Origin: Bdellovibrio sp. qaytius
GTDB lineage: Bacteria > Bdellovibrionota > Bdellovibrionia > Bdellovibrionales > Bdellovibrionaceae
NCBI GenBank assembly: GCA_004011035.1
Contig: CP025734.1
Location: 1,696,001 to 1,760,000, forward strand
Length of the DNA: 64,000 bases
Direction: 5' to 3'
Shown here: positions 55,003-63,256 of the stretch, piece after piece
Position numbering within the stretch: the stretch's first letter is position 1
How the letters are laid out: the number at the start of each line of letters is the position of its first letter
Notes under the pieces: model-generated
What the model was told of the DNA's origin: nothing
Databases searched by the model: none
What the model saw: the letters and a program-made list of their open reading frames with translations, nothing else
Translations under genes and position numbers: made by a program

Positions 55003-56145
55003 ATGTCTAAATTTACACTTATCTTTTTAGCTTTTGGTTTTATCGGATGCCAACATATTGAAAAAAACAGCGGTGAAAAAAAAGATCTAAAGGTAAGTGC
55101 CTTCTGGGTTCAAGATACTTTAAAAGAACCTAATGTTGGTTACCGTAAAGTTAATCGGTTTGCACCGGTTCTTTATAAAGACCTGATTGTTGTAGCTAAT
55201 GGCCTTGAAGGCTTAGTGGCTTACGATGTTTTAGATAAAACTAAAAAATGGTCTATTCCTATCGAAAAGGGGATTGAATCTGCGGGTGCCGTGATTAATT
55301 CTCGTCTTTTTGTGGGTGGTTTAAACGGAATTTTTTATTCGATCGATTTAGACACAGCTAAAATCGTTTGGGAATTTGATACCCGTTCAGAAGTTGTTGC
55401 AGAACCTTTAATTGCAGATGGTTTTGTGTACTTTTTAAGTGGTTCAAATATTTTGTACTGCTTAGATGCTACAAACGGCCGTCAAATTTGGGTTTACAAT
55501 CGTCAAGACACATCAGCACAAATGACTGTTCGAGGTGGAGCAAAACCTTCTATTTCTGCAGGCCAAATTTATCAAGGTTTTAGCGATGGCTCTTTAGTTT
55601 CGTTAAACGCAAAAACCGGAACTCCTAATTGGGAAGTTCTATTAAATCGCAATACGAAATTTAAAGATATCGATGCCAGCGCTGTGATTGATGGGGATAC
55701 AATCTATATCAATAGTTATGATGACAAGCTTTATGCCGTTTCAAAATCATCAGGAACTATTTTATGGAAGTCTGACTTCGGCGGAGCGACTCCTCCGTTA
55801 ATTTTTTCTGATCGTTTAGTTTATTCATCGTCTAAGGGTCATTTAATGGTTGTGACTAAAAAGTCGGGCGAACTGATTTGGAAAGTTTCAAACTTAAAAG
55901 GTATTGCCACTGAACCGATCTCAATTAGAAATCTAATTGCGGTGGGCGAATCTCAAGGGGCCGTTTTGTTTTACGATATTTCATCAGGACAATTGATGGG
56001 TAATTTCGATCCAGGTCGTGGTGTTTTAGGTCGCTTAACTACAGATAAAAATAAACGTGTTTATTTTATTTCTGGCGAAGCCAATATTTATGGTGTTTTA
56101 GTTGAACCCACAAATAAAAATTCAAATTTTTCATTCTTAGAATAA
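55003..56145 (+). CDS. BamB-like PQQ-repeat outer-membrane assembly lipoprotein
   Basis: This lipoprotein (lipobox FGFIGC) is built of PQQ/WD-type beta-propeller repeats. AYDVLDKTKKWSIPIEKGIES, SIDLDTAKIVWEFDTRSEV and LDATNGRQIWVYNRQD recur about every 40-45 residues (quoted separately, each 21 or fewer). BamB is the propeller subunit of the barrel assembly machine. The ATG at 55003 is preferred to one at 54985 that overlaps the YfgM-like stop. An alternative is a dehydrogenase-like propeller, but no quinone enzyme features are seen. Confidence 0.8.
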   Translation: MSKFTLIFLAFGFIGCQHIEKNSGEKKDLKVSAFWVQDTLKEPNVGYRKVNRFAPVLYKDLIVVANGLEGLVAYDVLDKTKKWSIPIEKGIESAGAVINSRLFVGGLNGIFYSIDLDTAKIVWEFDTRSEVVAEPLIADGFVYFLSGSNILYCLDATNGRQIWVYNRQDTSAQMTVRGGAKPSISAGQIYQGFSDGSLVSLNAKTGTPNWEVLLNRNTKFKDIDASAVIDGDTIYINSYDDKLYAVSKSSGTILWKSDFGGATPPLIFSDRLVYSSSKGHLMVVTKKSGELIWKVSNLKGIATEPISIRNLIAVGESQGAVLFYDISSGQLMGNFDPGRGVLGRLTTDKNKRVYFISGEANIYGVLVEPTNKNSNFSFLE

Positions 56146-56178
56146 AGTTAATTTGTCTGCGACAAAAAGGAATATTTT

Positions 56179-56592
56179 ATGAAGCTTCTTTTAGTATTAA
56201 TGATGGTTGTGTCTGTATTTTCATGTTCAACAAGAACTTGCAAACCTAATGAGACAATCGCACAAAATCAAGCGGCTTCAGCTCAACCTCAACCCGTCGC
56301 AGGCGAGACGAAAATTTCACCAACCACAACTATGACAAACACTCTGAAAAAAATTAAAATTTATAAACCAGATGGCTCTGTTCAATGCGAACAAGGCACG
56401 GGGACTCCAGCACCTGAAATGGCTAAGCAATTAGGTGATATTAAAGTCTATTCGTCTGAAAATAAACACGATGGTTTAATTCGTACTCAAGTTTGCGGCA
56501 ATGCTACAGGTCACTGTAATGTGTATGAAATCAATGAATCTGACTTTGCCAAAGCTGAAAAGCTTGGGTTTAAAAAGTGGAAGAATAATTAA
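56179..56592 (+). CDS. Small conserved lipoprotein of unknown function
   Basis: This 137-residue lipoprotein has lipobox SVFSC and AAGGAA before the ATG. After a Gln/Thr/Pro-rich spacer (about 25-52) the globular part starts IKIYKPDGSVQCEQGTG, has DIKVYSSENKHDGLIR and ends with NVYEINESDFAKAEKLGFKKW. Two Cys (near residues 73 and 109) may pair. I recall small lipoproteins of this pattern in other proteobacteria but no function. It trails the BamB-like gene by 33 bases. Confidence 0.65.
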   Translation: MKLLLVLMMVVSVFSCSTRTCKPNETIAQNQAASAQPQPVAGETKISPTTTMTNTLKKIKIYKPDGSVQCEQGTGTPAPEMAKQLGDIKVYSSENKHDGLIRTQVCGNATGHCNVYEINESDFAKAEKLGFKKWKNN

Positions 56593-56717
56593 TTTACCAG
56601 TAAAAATTATATTCTTGTAAATCACGCACACATCGAAAAGCAGCTGTAAACCACTCAAACGTCTATAGTGCTGGCCTAGTTTTAGCTAATACCGATTAGT
56701 TCAAACTAGGAGAAAAC

Positions 56718-57647
56718 ATGCAATATTCACGAATCGTAAAGGCTTTAACCTTTTCTTTAACCCTTATCGCGGCATCAAATTCATTTGCCGGCGCAGTGGA
56801 TTTATTAAATCAAGATTTGCAAAAAGGGATTAAGTCATTACCTCGTGAAACACGTATGTATAGTTATTACGGTGGTGGTTCAGCCCAAGGTATACTGAGC
56901 AATGGAAAAAGTTTTTGGGATTTAAATAACCATTCAACAAAGCTATCTAACGCAGGATTAGGTGTTTACATGGCTGTGGATCCCTATGTTTCGTCACCAG
57001 ACAACGGCGCAGATACAGGCATGCCGGGTGGTTACGGATCATCTATGGTTGAAGTCACTTTCAATCCAGGCACTCGTTATTTAGATTTAGTAAAAGCCAT
57101 TAAATTGAGTCCTGCTACTTTGGCAGCTATCAGAGCTGAAACAGGAATGACTCCAACAGACGAAAAACAATTATTTGAAGCAGAAGAAACAGGCTTTTGG
57201 CGCGATACTTTAAGATATATGGTTGAAGATAAACAGGTGCATAAACTCGTTCGAAATATTGTTAACGAAGTTTTCAGAAGAAATTCTATCACATTAACTG
57301 AATATCGCTGGTATTCAGCTGTTTCGGGTTTTTGCAGCGTAACGAGTGGTAAAGAACAAAAAATGTTCTCGGCTTTAGTTTATATCGGAAAAGATAATAG
57401 CTCTATCAAGAAGGCTATTTCTTTTTCGACGAGTGGCTCACAACTTAGATCTGGTGATTCACAAGCTGACGTTCGTGTTAATAAACTTCGTGACGTATTA
57501 GCAGAACTTAAACCTATGGAAAAATCATATATATCTGGCAATCAGAACGCAGCCTTAGCTAAAATGAAATCTAAGGTTTTTGAGAAGTATCCGAATTCAG
57601 CTGAAGTTAATGATATCCGCTCAGCAACATTAGATTGCGTTAAGTAA
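56718..57647 (+). CDS. Exported protein, possibly ADP-ribosyltransferase-like fold
   Basis: The 309-residue protein has a signal peptide (to NSFA). The block MYSYYGGGSAQGIL ... LSNAGLGVYMAVDP ... MVEVTFNPGTRYLDL has the order of the H-Y-E-type ADP-ribosyltransferase core (substrate loop, G.G.Y.A strand, later beta strand), with acidic residues in QLFEAEETGFW as possible catalytic Glu. The resemblance is loose and the first His is absent, so the enzyme class is not proved. AGGAG precedes the ATG. It is followed 114 bases later by an exported Fic protein. Confidence 0.55.
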   Translation: MQYSRIVKALTFSLTLIAASNSFAGAVDLLNQDLQKGIKSLPRETRMYSYYGGGSAQGILSNGKSFWDLNNHSTKLSNAGLGVYMAVDPYVSSPDNGADTGMPGGYGSSMVEVTFNPGTRYLDLVKAIKLSPATLAAIRAETGMTPTDEKQLFEAEETGFWRDTLRYMVEDKQVHKLVRNIVNEVFRRNSITLTEYRWYSAVSGFCSVTSGKEQKMFSALVYIGKDNSSIKKAISFSTSGSQLRSGDSQADVRVNKLRDVLAELKPMEKSYISGNQNAALAKMKSKVFEKYPNSAEVNDIRSATLDCVK

Positions 57648-57761
57648 TCTTAGGCGAACAGCCTGAAACGTATCACTGTAAAACATTTTGACACTTTTAA
57701 TTTCTAATAACCAATAGGTCACACTTCAGTGTGGCCTTGGTCTCGCTAGTAATCCATACGG

Positions 57762-58877
57762 ATGAAGCGTTTTTTTATCACTTTAATTTTATCTCTAGCC
57801 GCAAGTTCTGCGGCTTTTTCTTGTGATCAAGCGATTGAAAAATTCGCGCGGGATTGCTCATTACAAGACCGCTTATCCGCGATTCGTAAGACCTATGCAG
57901 CCCAAGGTATTAATGTTGATGAAATAGGGGAGTACAAAGCTTTACGTTTTATCGATAGAAATTCATGGGAAAAATCTAAACGTCTTAGTATCACTCCCCT
58001 AAATATTTATGATCCTGCCCCGATCACATGGAAAATTTGGGAAGGCGGAATAGATTCTATTCTTAAATCTCCTCCTGAATTAAACAAAGAGACTTTTGCT
58101 AAGATCAACACTGTTTTATTAACTGATGGTACGACAAGTATTAAAGATAAAATCACAGATCAATCTAAAATGCCGGGTGAATTTCGCGCTAAAGGCGATA
58201 AAACCGTGGGTTTTTGCGTTGATTTCGGTCGCACAGATATGTACCGCACGATGATTCGTAATTCTGAAATCTCGATGGAGCGTTATTTAACTCATTGGGA
58301 AACTGAAACGGGTGTGCGTTTTTCTGATGTCGTTAAAAAAGAAAATGGTCCAGACCCCCGCGATGCGAATATGAATGCTGAAATCCGAATGACCAGAGAT
58401 TCATGCGGCAATGGCTCAGGAATGTCGGTCTATTATAGTCCATCAAAAGATGTTAAAGATCAGATTGAATGGATTCGCATCTTTATTAAGACTAACTTAG
58501 AAGCCTTCCAACAAAATAACGCTAAAATTGCACCGGTTGAATTAGCTGCTGTTGTACAAAAATGGTTTGTTAGCATTCACCCGTTCGCCGATGGCAATGG
58601 ACGTACGTCACGTGCAGTTCAAGATCTAATTATGCATAATTTCGCTCTACCATTTGTACCTGGTGGTGATTTACAAAATGATGCTACCGAAGAAGTCGAA
58701 ATATATATCGAAAACACGTATAAATCGCTTGAGCTGATGTTATCTGTTCTTGAACAGTGTGTAGACCAACGCAGCCAAGTATCGATTCCAAGAGCTTGTA
58801 GAACCATTAGCGAGTTAAACTCAGGCTTTAAAGACTTTCATGAAATTGAGAACGAACAATATCAGCCTAGACCGTAG
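57762..58877 (+). CDS. Exported Fic-domain protein (putative AMPylator)
   Basis: The 371-residue protein has a signal peptide (residues 1-20) and a Fic fold. The catalytic motif HPFADGNGRTSR lies at 273-284, intact in His273 and the GNGR phosphate-binding residues. The inhibitory motif S/T-x-x-x-E-G/N was not found in the N-terminal part. Fic enzymes usually transfer AMP from ATP to a hydroxyl on a target protein. Export argues that the target lies outside the cell, in the periplasm, or in another cell. Confidence 0.85.
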   Translation: MKRFFITLILSLAASSAAFSCDQAIEKFARDCSLQDRLSAIRKTYAAQGINVDEIGEYKALRFIDRNSWEKSKRLSITPLNIYDPAPITWKIWEGGIDSILKSPPELNKETFAKINTVLLTDGTTSIKDKITDQSKMPGEFRAKGDKTVGFCVDFGRTDMYRTMIRNSEISMERYLTHWETETGVRFSDVVKKENGPDPRDANMNAEIRMTRDSCGNGSGMSVYYSPSKDVKDQIEWIRIFIKTNLEAFQQNNAKIAPVELAAVVQKWFVSIHPFADGNGRTSRAVQDLIMHNFALPFVPGGDLQNDATEEVEIYIENTYKSLELMLSVLEQCVDQRSQVSIPRACRTISELNSGFKDFHEIENEQYQPRP

Positions 58878-59074
58878 TATTGTGATACATACCATGTGCA
58901 ACATAATATAACTTATCAGAAGTTTGTTATGCCTTTGTTCAATGTTTAAATTTCTCCATATATCAACTGTTTCTGCGTAGTTTTTAATTACATTTGTTAT
59001 CTAAATGTCAGGATTGAGTTAGTTCTATTTACGCAGGCCTTCTTAATGAAACCCTAACGTGAGCTTTTAAAATT

Positions 59075-59098
59075 GTTTAGCTAAACGTCTAGTTAAAC
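59075..59098 (+). promoter_or_regulatory. Operator-like palindrome upstream of PstS-like gene
   Basis: GTTTAGCTAAAC (59075-59086) is a perfect 12-bp palindrome, followed after four bases by a third half-site AGTTAAAC (59091-59098). It sits 27 bases before the gene's ATG, next to GGGAG. It does not match the CTGTCAT Pho-box repeat. The remaining gap (58878-59074) shows nothing else recognisable. Confidence 0.4.
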
Positions 59099-59125
59099 AT
59101 TTTACCCCAAAGGGAGTTTCAATCC

Positions 59126-59947
59126 ATGAAAACACTAATTTCATTAGCTGTATTTTTCTTAGCGATCAACGTTAACGCACAAAAAGTTAATATCTCTGGT
59201 TCTGATACATTAGGTGGAGTTATGACTGACGCAATTATTGCTGCAGGTCTTAACCAAAAAATCTCTTACATTGGTGGCGGTTCAGGCGTTGGCGAAAAAG
59301 CTTTAGCTAACGGCGAAATCACTGTAACTGCAATGTCTCGTGAATTTAAACCTGAAGTTTTAGATCAAGCAAAAGTTAACGGAATTATTCCTGTAGCTAC
59401 AGTTATTGCTTTAGATGGTATTTCTATCTTAGTTAATACAGCGAATCCAACAGCTTCTATGGATTTTCAAACTTTAGTAAAAATCTATACTTGCGAAATC
59501 ACTTCATGGAATCAAGTTCCAGGATCAAACAAAAACGGACCCATCAAAGCTTACCGTCGTGATGATAAATCAGGTACAACTGATACTTTCAAACACTTAA
59601 CTGGTTTAAAAGCTTTCGGTGCTTGCGTAACTGTATTAGCAGAAACTGCTGATATCGCTGATCGCACATCAACTGAATCTGAAGCCGTTGGTTACGCTGG
59701 TTTATCTGGTCAAAAACAAGGAAATCGTGCTTTAGCTATCGCTGCAAAAGCAGGATCAACTCCGATCGAACCAAACACTCAAACAATCAGAAGCCAAGCT
59801 TACCCGTTATCTCGTAAATTATATATCTACGAAGCCTCTGGTTCAAAATCTCCTGCTGGCGCTGAGCAAGAATTATTAGACTATGTTTTAGATCGTTCTT
59901 TCTTAGATCCAATCGTTCAAGATCACGATTTTATCACTATCGACTAA
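59126..59947 (+). CDS. PstS-like phosphate-binding protein
   Basis: The 273-residue periplasmic binding protein has a signal peptide (NVNAQ). Phosphate-binding loops resemble PstS: ISGSDTLGG near residues 23-31, GGGSGVGEKAL near 51-61 and RRDDKSGTTDTFK near 147-159. No pstC, pstA or pstB follows, and the next genes encode c-type cytochromes, so this may be an orphan binding protein or serve a different oxyanion. A hairpin terminator lies 58 bases after its stop. Confidence 0.82.
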   Translation: MKTLISLAVFFLAINVNAQKVNISGSDTLGGVMTDAIIAAGLNQKISYIGGGSGVGEKALANGEITVTAMSREFKPEVLDQAKVNGIIPVATVIALDGISILVNTANPTASMDFQTLVKIYTCEITSWNQVPGSNKNGPIKAYRRDDKSGTTDTFKHLTGLKAFGACVTVLAETADIADRTSTESEAVGYAGLSGQKQGNRALAIAAKAGSTPIEPNTQTIRSQAYPLSRKLYIYEASGSKSPAGAEQELLDYVLDRSFLDPIVQDHDFITID

Positions 59948-59966
59948 TCTTCGAGATTTAAAAAAC

Positions 59967-62612
59967 ATGTTTAACTTCTTGTTAAACTTATTTCAAAAAT
60001 CCCCAAAAGCAAGCTTAAGTTATCTTAAGCTTGCTTTTGCTTTTTTATTTTTAGTTCTTTTAGGTTGCGGTAATAAGTACGCTCCCAAAGAAGATGTCAC
60101 TGTTAAAAATTTATTATGTAAGAAATCTGAAAAAGTTTTTTCTTACGACGAAGTTGTTTATCGCGGCGAAAAAGGTGGCGGAAATCTTAATTTTTCTGAT
60201 ATCCGCGAAGGTATTTATTCAGCCTGCATGAACTGTCACATGGCTCCAAGTAATTCTGGTGGGTTCACATTTATTGATTCCTACCAAGGTAGTGTTAAAA
60301 CGATCGCCGGCAAAACCGATTTCTTTCCTGGATATTTTGAAATCGCCGAAAAAGTTCAACAGTATTTATCTCATCCCGACGAAAAATTACGTATGCCCCC
60401 GAAAGAACGTCGAGATAAAAATCCTGCCCTATTTATTAAATTAACAAATCAAGTTTCTGGATGGATTCAATCCGGAAAACCTAATGGCGCATTTACAATT
60501 AACACTGATAATTCTAATAACTCCCCGTCTGCTGAGCCGATTAAACCGCCAATGGTCCGTAGTAGCGAGCTAGGTGAGTGCACTCCAGACGAAAAAATTA
60601 TTGGTTTTGATTATAAATTAGATCGTATGTTTGAAAACTCTAAAGAACTTCCAAAAGATTTATCTGAAACAGATATGTTTACTTTTGATTCTTACGAGTT
60701 AGCCAAAAAAGGAACCTTATCTTATAACGTTGAATATCCTTTATGGGCTGATAATAACAATAAAGGCCGCTGGATCCATTTACCGGTTAAAAAAGGTGTC
60801 TGGGGTTATAAAAAACAATCTGTAAATTATAATTCAACGACAAAACAATTTGAGATTCCTGATAACACGCGTTTTTATAAAAACTTTTATAAAAAAGTAA
60901 AACAACGCAACGGCAATATTCGTTATCGTCGTGTCGAAACCAGAATTATCGTAGCTCGCACTCCGTGGACAAATTCTTTATACGGAACCTATAAATGGGA
61001 CGAAGCTGAACAAACAGCAACTCTAGTCGATACTCCGTACCGCGATGGTTCTGGCTTTAAAGATATTTTAATGAAGTTAGAAGTCGATGAATCGACCGGA
61101 GCCCAACGTGATTACGCCATACCCGGAAAACAACGCTGTATAGAATGCCACATGGGTTCAAGTGGTAAAAACGGAATCTTAGGTTTTACGCCGTTACAAT
61201 TAAATCGCCGCAATTTTGGTGAATACGAAAAACAAGAATGGATCTCTGAAGCTGAACGCACACAGGTGCAAAGATTTTTAGATTACGGTCTTATTGAAAA
61301 TGCTCCGGTAGCGGCTGACTGGCCAAAATTAGAAACTATTTCTTCTGTTGCACCAAGCAATGTTCATGAATACCGCGCGCAAGGGTATTTAACTGGAAAC
61401 TGTGCTCATTGCCATAATCCAGATGGTTTTGCTTTTACTAAAGAAAATGGAATTACTTTAGAATTAACTCCAGGTTCAATATTTCAATTTAATACAAAAA
61501 CCCATTCGACGCAGATTCCAACACGCTTGATCGTGCATCAAAATGGTGATTTAGATCAAAGTCATATCTATAGAAAAATTTCTGATTCAACAGCGCAACT
61601 TGGTATGACAAGCCAAATGCCGATGAATACTCCAGGCAGCCCCGATTGCAAAGCTTTACGTCTTATTGGTAAATGGATTCGAAGTTTTGAAAGCGTTCAA
61701 GCGGCCGATCTTTGGGAGCCTGAATGCAAAAAAGAAAATGAATTTAAATGGATCGATCAAGATTTTACAATTGCTGATGATCCAAAAAATTATGTTCCTC
61801 GTAGACCAGATTGGAAAGATGTTTTAGCGGGAATGCCCGAGAAATTTCGCAATCTTTCAATCACTCCTGAATTAGAATCAGCCTTTAAGTCAACTTATGC
61901 TGTAGGCTATTGGAGCAAAAAACCAGAATGTAAATTTCCGGATAAAACTTTAACACCTGCCGAGACTCGTCCGTGGATGATGAAGGGCGATAAACCTAAA
62001 CGCCCGTTCGGCGAATTGTATTATACAACACCAGGGTCTTGGTATTACCGCACTTCATGTATGAAATGCCATGGGCCTGATGCTAATGGTGATTCATCGT
62101 TAGCGCGCGGTATTTTAATGTGGTCTGGTGGCAGTATTCGCGTAGCAAATTTTATGGATGGAATGTTTGGTAATAAAAATGCCAACATCGATAAATTCTT
62201 AGATGGTAACAAAAACTACGCAGCTAATTACATGGTCTGGATGGCGATGGAAGGAACTCGAGTTCAATTTCCGCCAGAGCTTTCGAGTTTCTTAGGTAAG
62301 CATGGCGGCCAAATGTTAAATCAAATGCGCGATAAGTGTATCAATCAGGTATCCCCGGCTAAACCATCGTCTGCGCAGTTTATGGATCATGAGATTTTTG
62401 AAAAAGTTTGTTTTGTAAATAATCTTTATAAAGATCATCCCGATTTAAAATTTGATGCAGCTACGGGTAAGCCGTTAAATCCTGAAGCTTTTGAAGCCTG
62501 GGCCGATCGCGCAGCTTATAATATTGGTTTTTCAATTTTTGATTTCTTAAAAGAAAAAAGCAGTGGCGCTGTACGCCCGGGGAACGAACAATGCGAAGTT
62601 ATCTACAAGTAA
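59967..62612 (+). CDS. Tetraheme-type c-type cytochrome lipoprotein, TIGR03806-like
   Basis: This is a large (881 aa) lipoprotein with lipobox VLLGC (Cys34) after a hydrophobic segment. Four CxxCH heme sites: CMNCH 87-91, CIECH 391-395, CAHCH 479-483 and CMKCH 698-702. The middle part (YPLWADNNNKGRWIHLP, ETRIIVARTPW, TGNCAHCHNPDG) resembles the HNE_0200/TIGR03806 family. It should carry electrons in the envelope. Its N-terminal coding region contains a perfect terminator hairpin (60005-60038). No later in-frame start keeps the signal, so the start at 59967 stands despite a weak ribosome site. Confidence 0.8.
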   Translation: MFNFLLNLFQKSPKASLSYLKLAFAFLFLVLLGCGNKYAPKEDVTVKNLLCKKSEKVFSYDEVVYRGEKGGGNLNFSDIREGIYSACMNCHMAPSNSGGFTFIDSYQGSVKTIAGKTDFFPGYFEIAEKVQQYLSHPDEKLRMPPKERRDKNPALFIKLTNQVSGWIQSGKPNGAFTINTDNSNNSPSAEPIKPPMVRSSELGECTPDEKIIGFDYKLDRMFENSKELPKDLSETDMFTFDSYELAKKGTLSYNVEYPLWADNNNKGRWIHLPVKKGVWGYKKQSVNYNSTTKQFEIPDNTRFYKNFYKKVKQRNGNIRYRRVETRIIVARTPWTNSLYGTYKWDEAEQTATLVDTPYRDGSGFKDILMKLEVDESTGAQRDYAIPGKQRCIECHMGSSGKNGILGFTPLQLNRRNFGEYEKQEWISEAERTQVQRFLDYGLIENAPVAADWPKLETISSVAPSNVHEYRAQGYLTGNCAHCHNPDGFAFTKENGITLELTPGSIFQFNTKTHSTQIPTRLIVHQNGDLDQSHIYRKISDSTAQLGMTSQMPMNTPGSPDCKALRLIGKWIRSFESVQAADLWEPECKKENEFKWIDQDFTIADDPKNYVPRRPDWKDVLAGMPEKFRNLSITPELESAFKSTYAVGYWSKKPECKFPDKTLTPAETRPWMMKGDKPKRPFGELYYTTPGSWYYRTSCMKCHGPDANGDSSLARGILMWSGGSIRVANFMDGMFGNKNANIDKFLDGNKNYAANYMVWMAMEGTRVQFPPELSSFLGKHGGQMLNQMRDKCINQVSPAKPSSAQFMDHEIFEKVCFVNNLYKDHPDLKFDAATGKPLNPEAFEAWADRAAYNIGFSIFDFLKEKSSGAVRPGNEQCEVIYK
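60005..60046 (+). terminator. Perfect 15-bp hairpin plus T-run inside the cytochrome start
   Basis: AAAAGCAAGCTTAAG and CTTAAGCTTGCTTTT (15 bp, loop TTAT, 60005-60038) are followed by GCTTTTTTATTTTT. This is a textbook rho-independent terminator for the PstS-like gene, yet it overlaps codons 13-24 of the following cytochrome gene. It could serve as a translation-dependent attenuator. Confidence 0.88.
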
Positions 62613-63256
62613 CCGGCATAGCCGGGCAAACAATAAGTCTTATTTTTTGTGTGATGGGTTTAGTTGCGTGTAATTACTCGAATAGAAATTCTGAGATGCC
62701 TGCTGCGTTGACTGAAGAGCGCATTAATCAGTTAGCCTTAGAAAGTAATTACGAAAGCGTAAGTGCCAAAGTCATTACAGGCCAATGTCTGCAATGCCAT
62801 TCGGCAGCCGGTGGCAACAAAGGTGATTTGAATTTAGAAACCTATCAAAACGTAAGAGCGAATTTAAATCAGATTATGTACCGTGTACTAGAAGCTAAAG
62901 ATATGCCTCGTGGCGGTTTATCGGGCGATGACTACGCGCTGTTAGAAATGTGGCTTTCGTCTGGTGCGCCAGAGAAAAATACACTGACGGGGCCGGTGTC
63001 TGTTTTAAAAGGGCCGTTTAATTGGTTAGCGATTAAAGATCAGATATTAAAACGCAATTGTTTAGATTGTCATTCAAGTGTTACTCCTGAAGCCGGACTC
63101 GACTTATCAGATTACGATCAGTTTAAAAATAACTACGCTAAAATTTTTGATCGCACTTTTGTTAAACAAGATATGCCTCCTGAACCTTACGATGGTTTAA
63201 ATGCTAGCGAGAAACAAGCTCTGCTTAAATGGATCTCACAAGGGTTTCCGAAATAA
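62591..63256 (+). CDS. Diheme c-type cytochrome lipoprotein
   Basis: The 221-residue lipoprotein has lipobox GLVAC (Cys27). Heme sites CLQCH 66-70 and CLDCH 157-161 each begin a short cytochrome-c-like domain ending in DMPRG and DMPPE, so it may have two similar domains from duplication. It overlaps the upstream gene by 22 bases and the downstream gene by one base (TAATG), which makes the three a tightly coupled operon. Confidence 0.85.
   Translation: MRSYLQVTGIAGQTISLIFCVMGLVACNYSNRNSEMPAALTEERINQLALESNYESVSAKVITGQCLQCHSAAGGNKGDLNLETYQNVRANLNQIMYRVLEAKDMPRGGLSGDDYALLEMWLSSGAPEKNTLTGPVSVLKGPFNWLAIKDQILKRNCLDCHSSVTPEAGLDLSDYDQFKNNYAKIFDRTFVKQDMPPEPYDGLNASEKQALLKWISQGFPK

Noticed and set aside
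59075-59098. Pho box upstream of the PstS-like gene
   Set aside because: No CTGTCAT direct repeats; the sequence is a GTTTAGCTAAAC palindrome.
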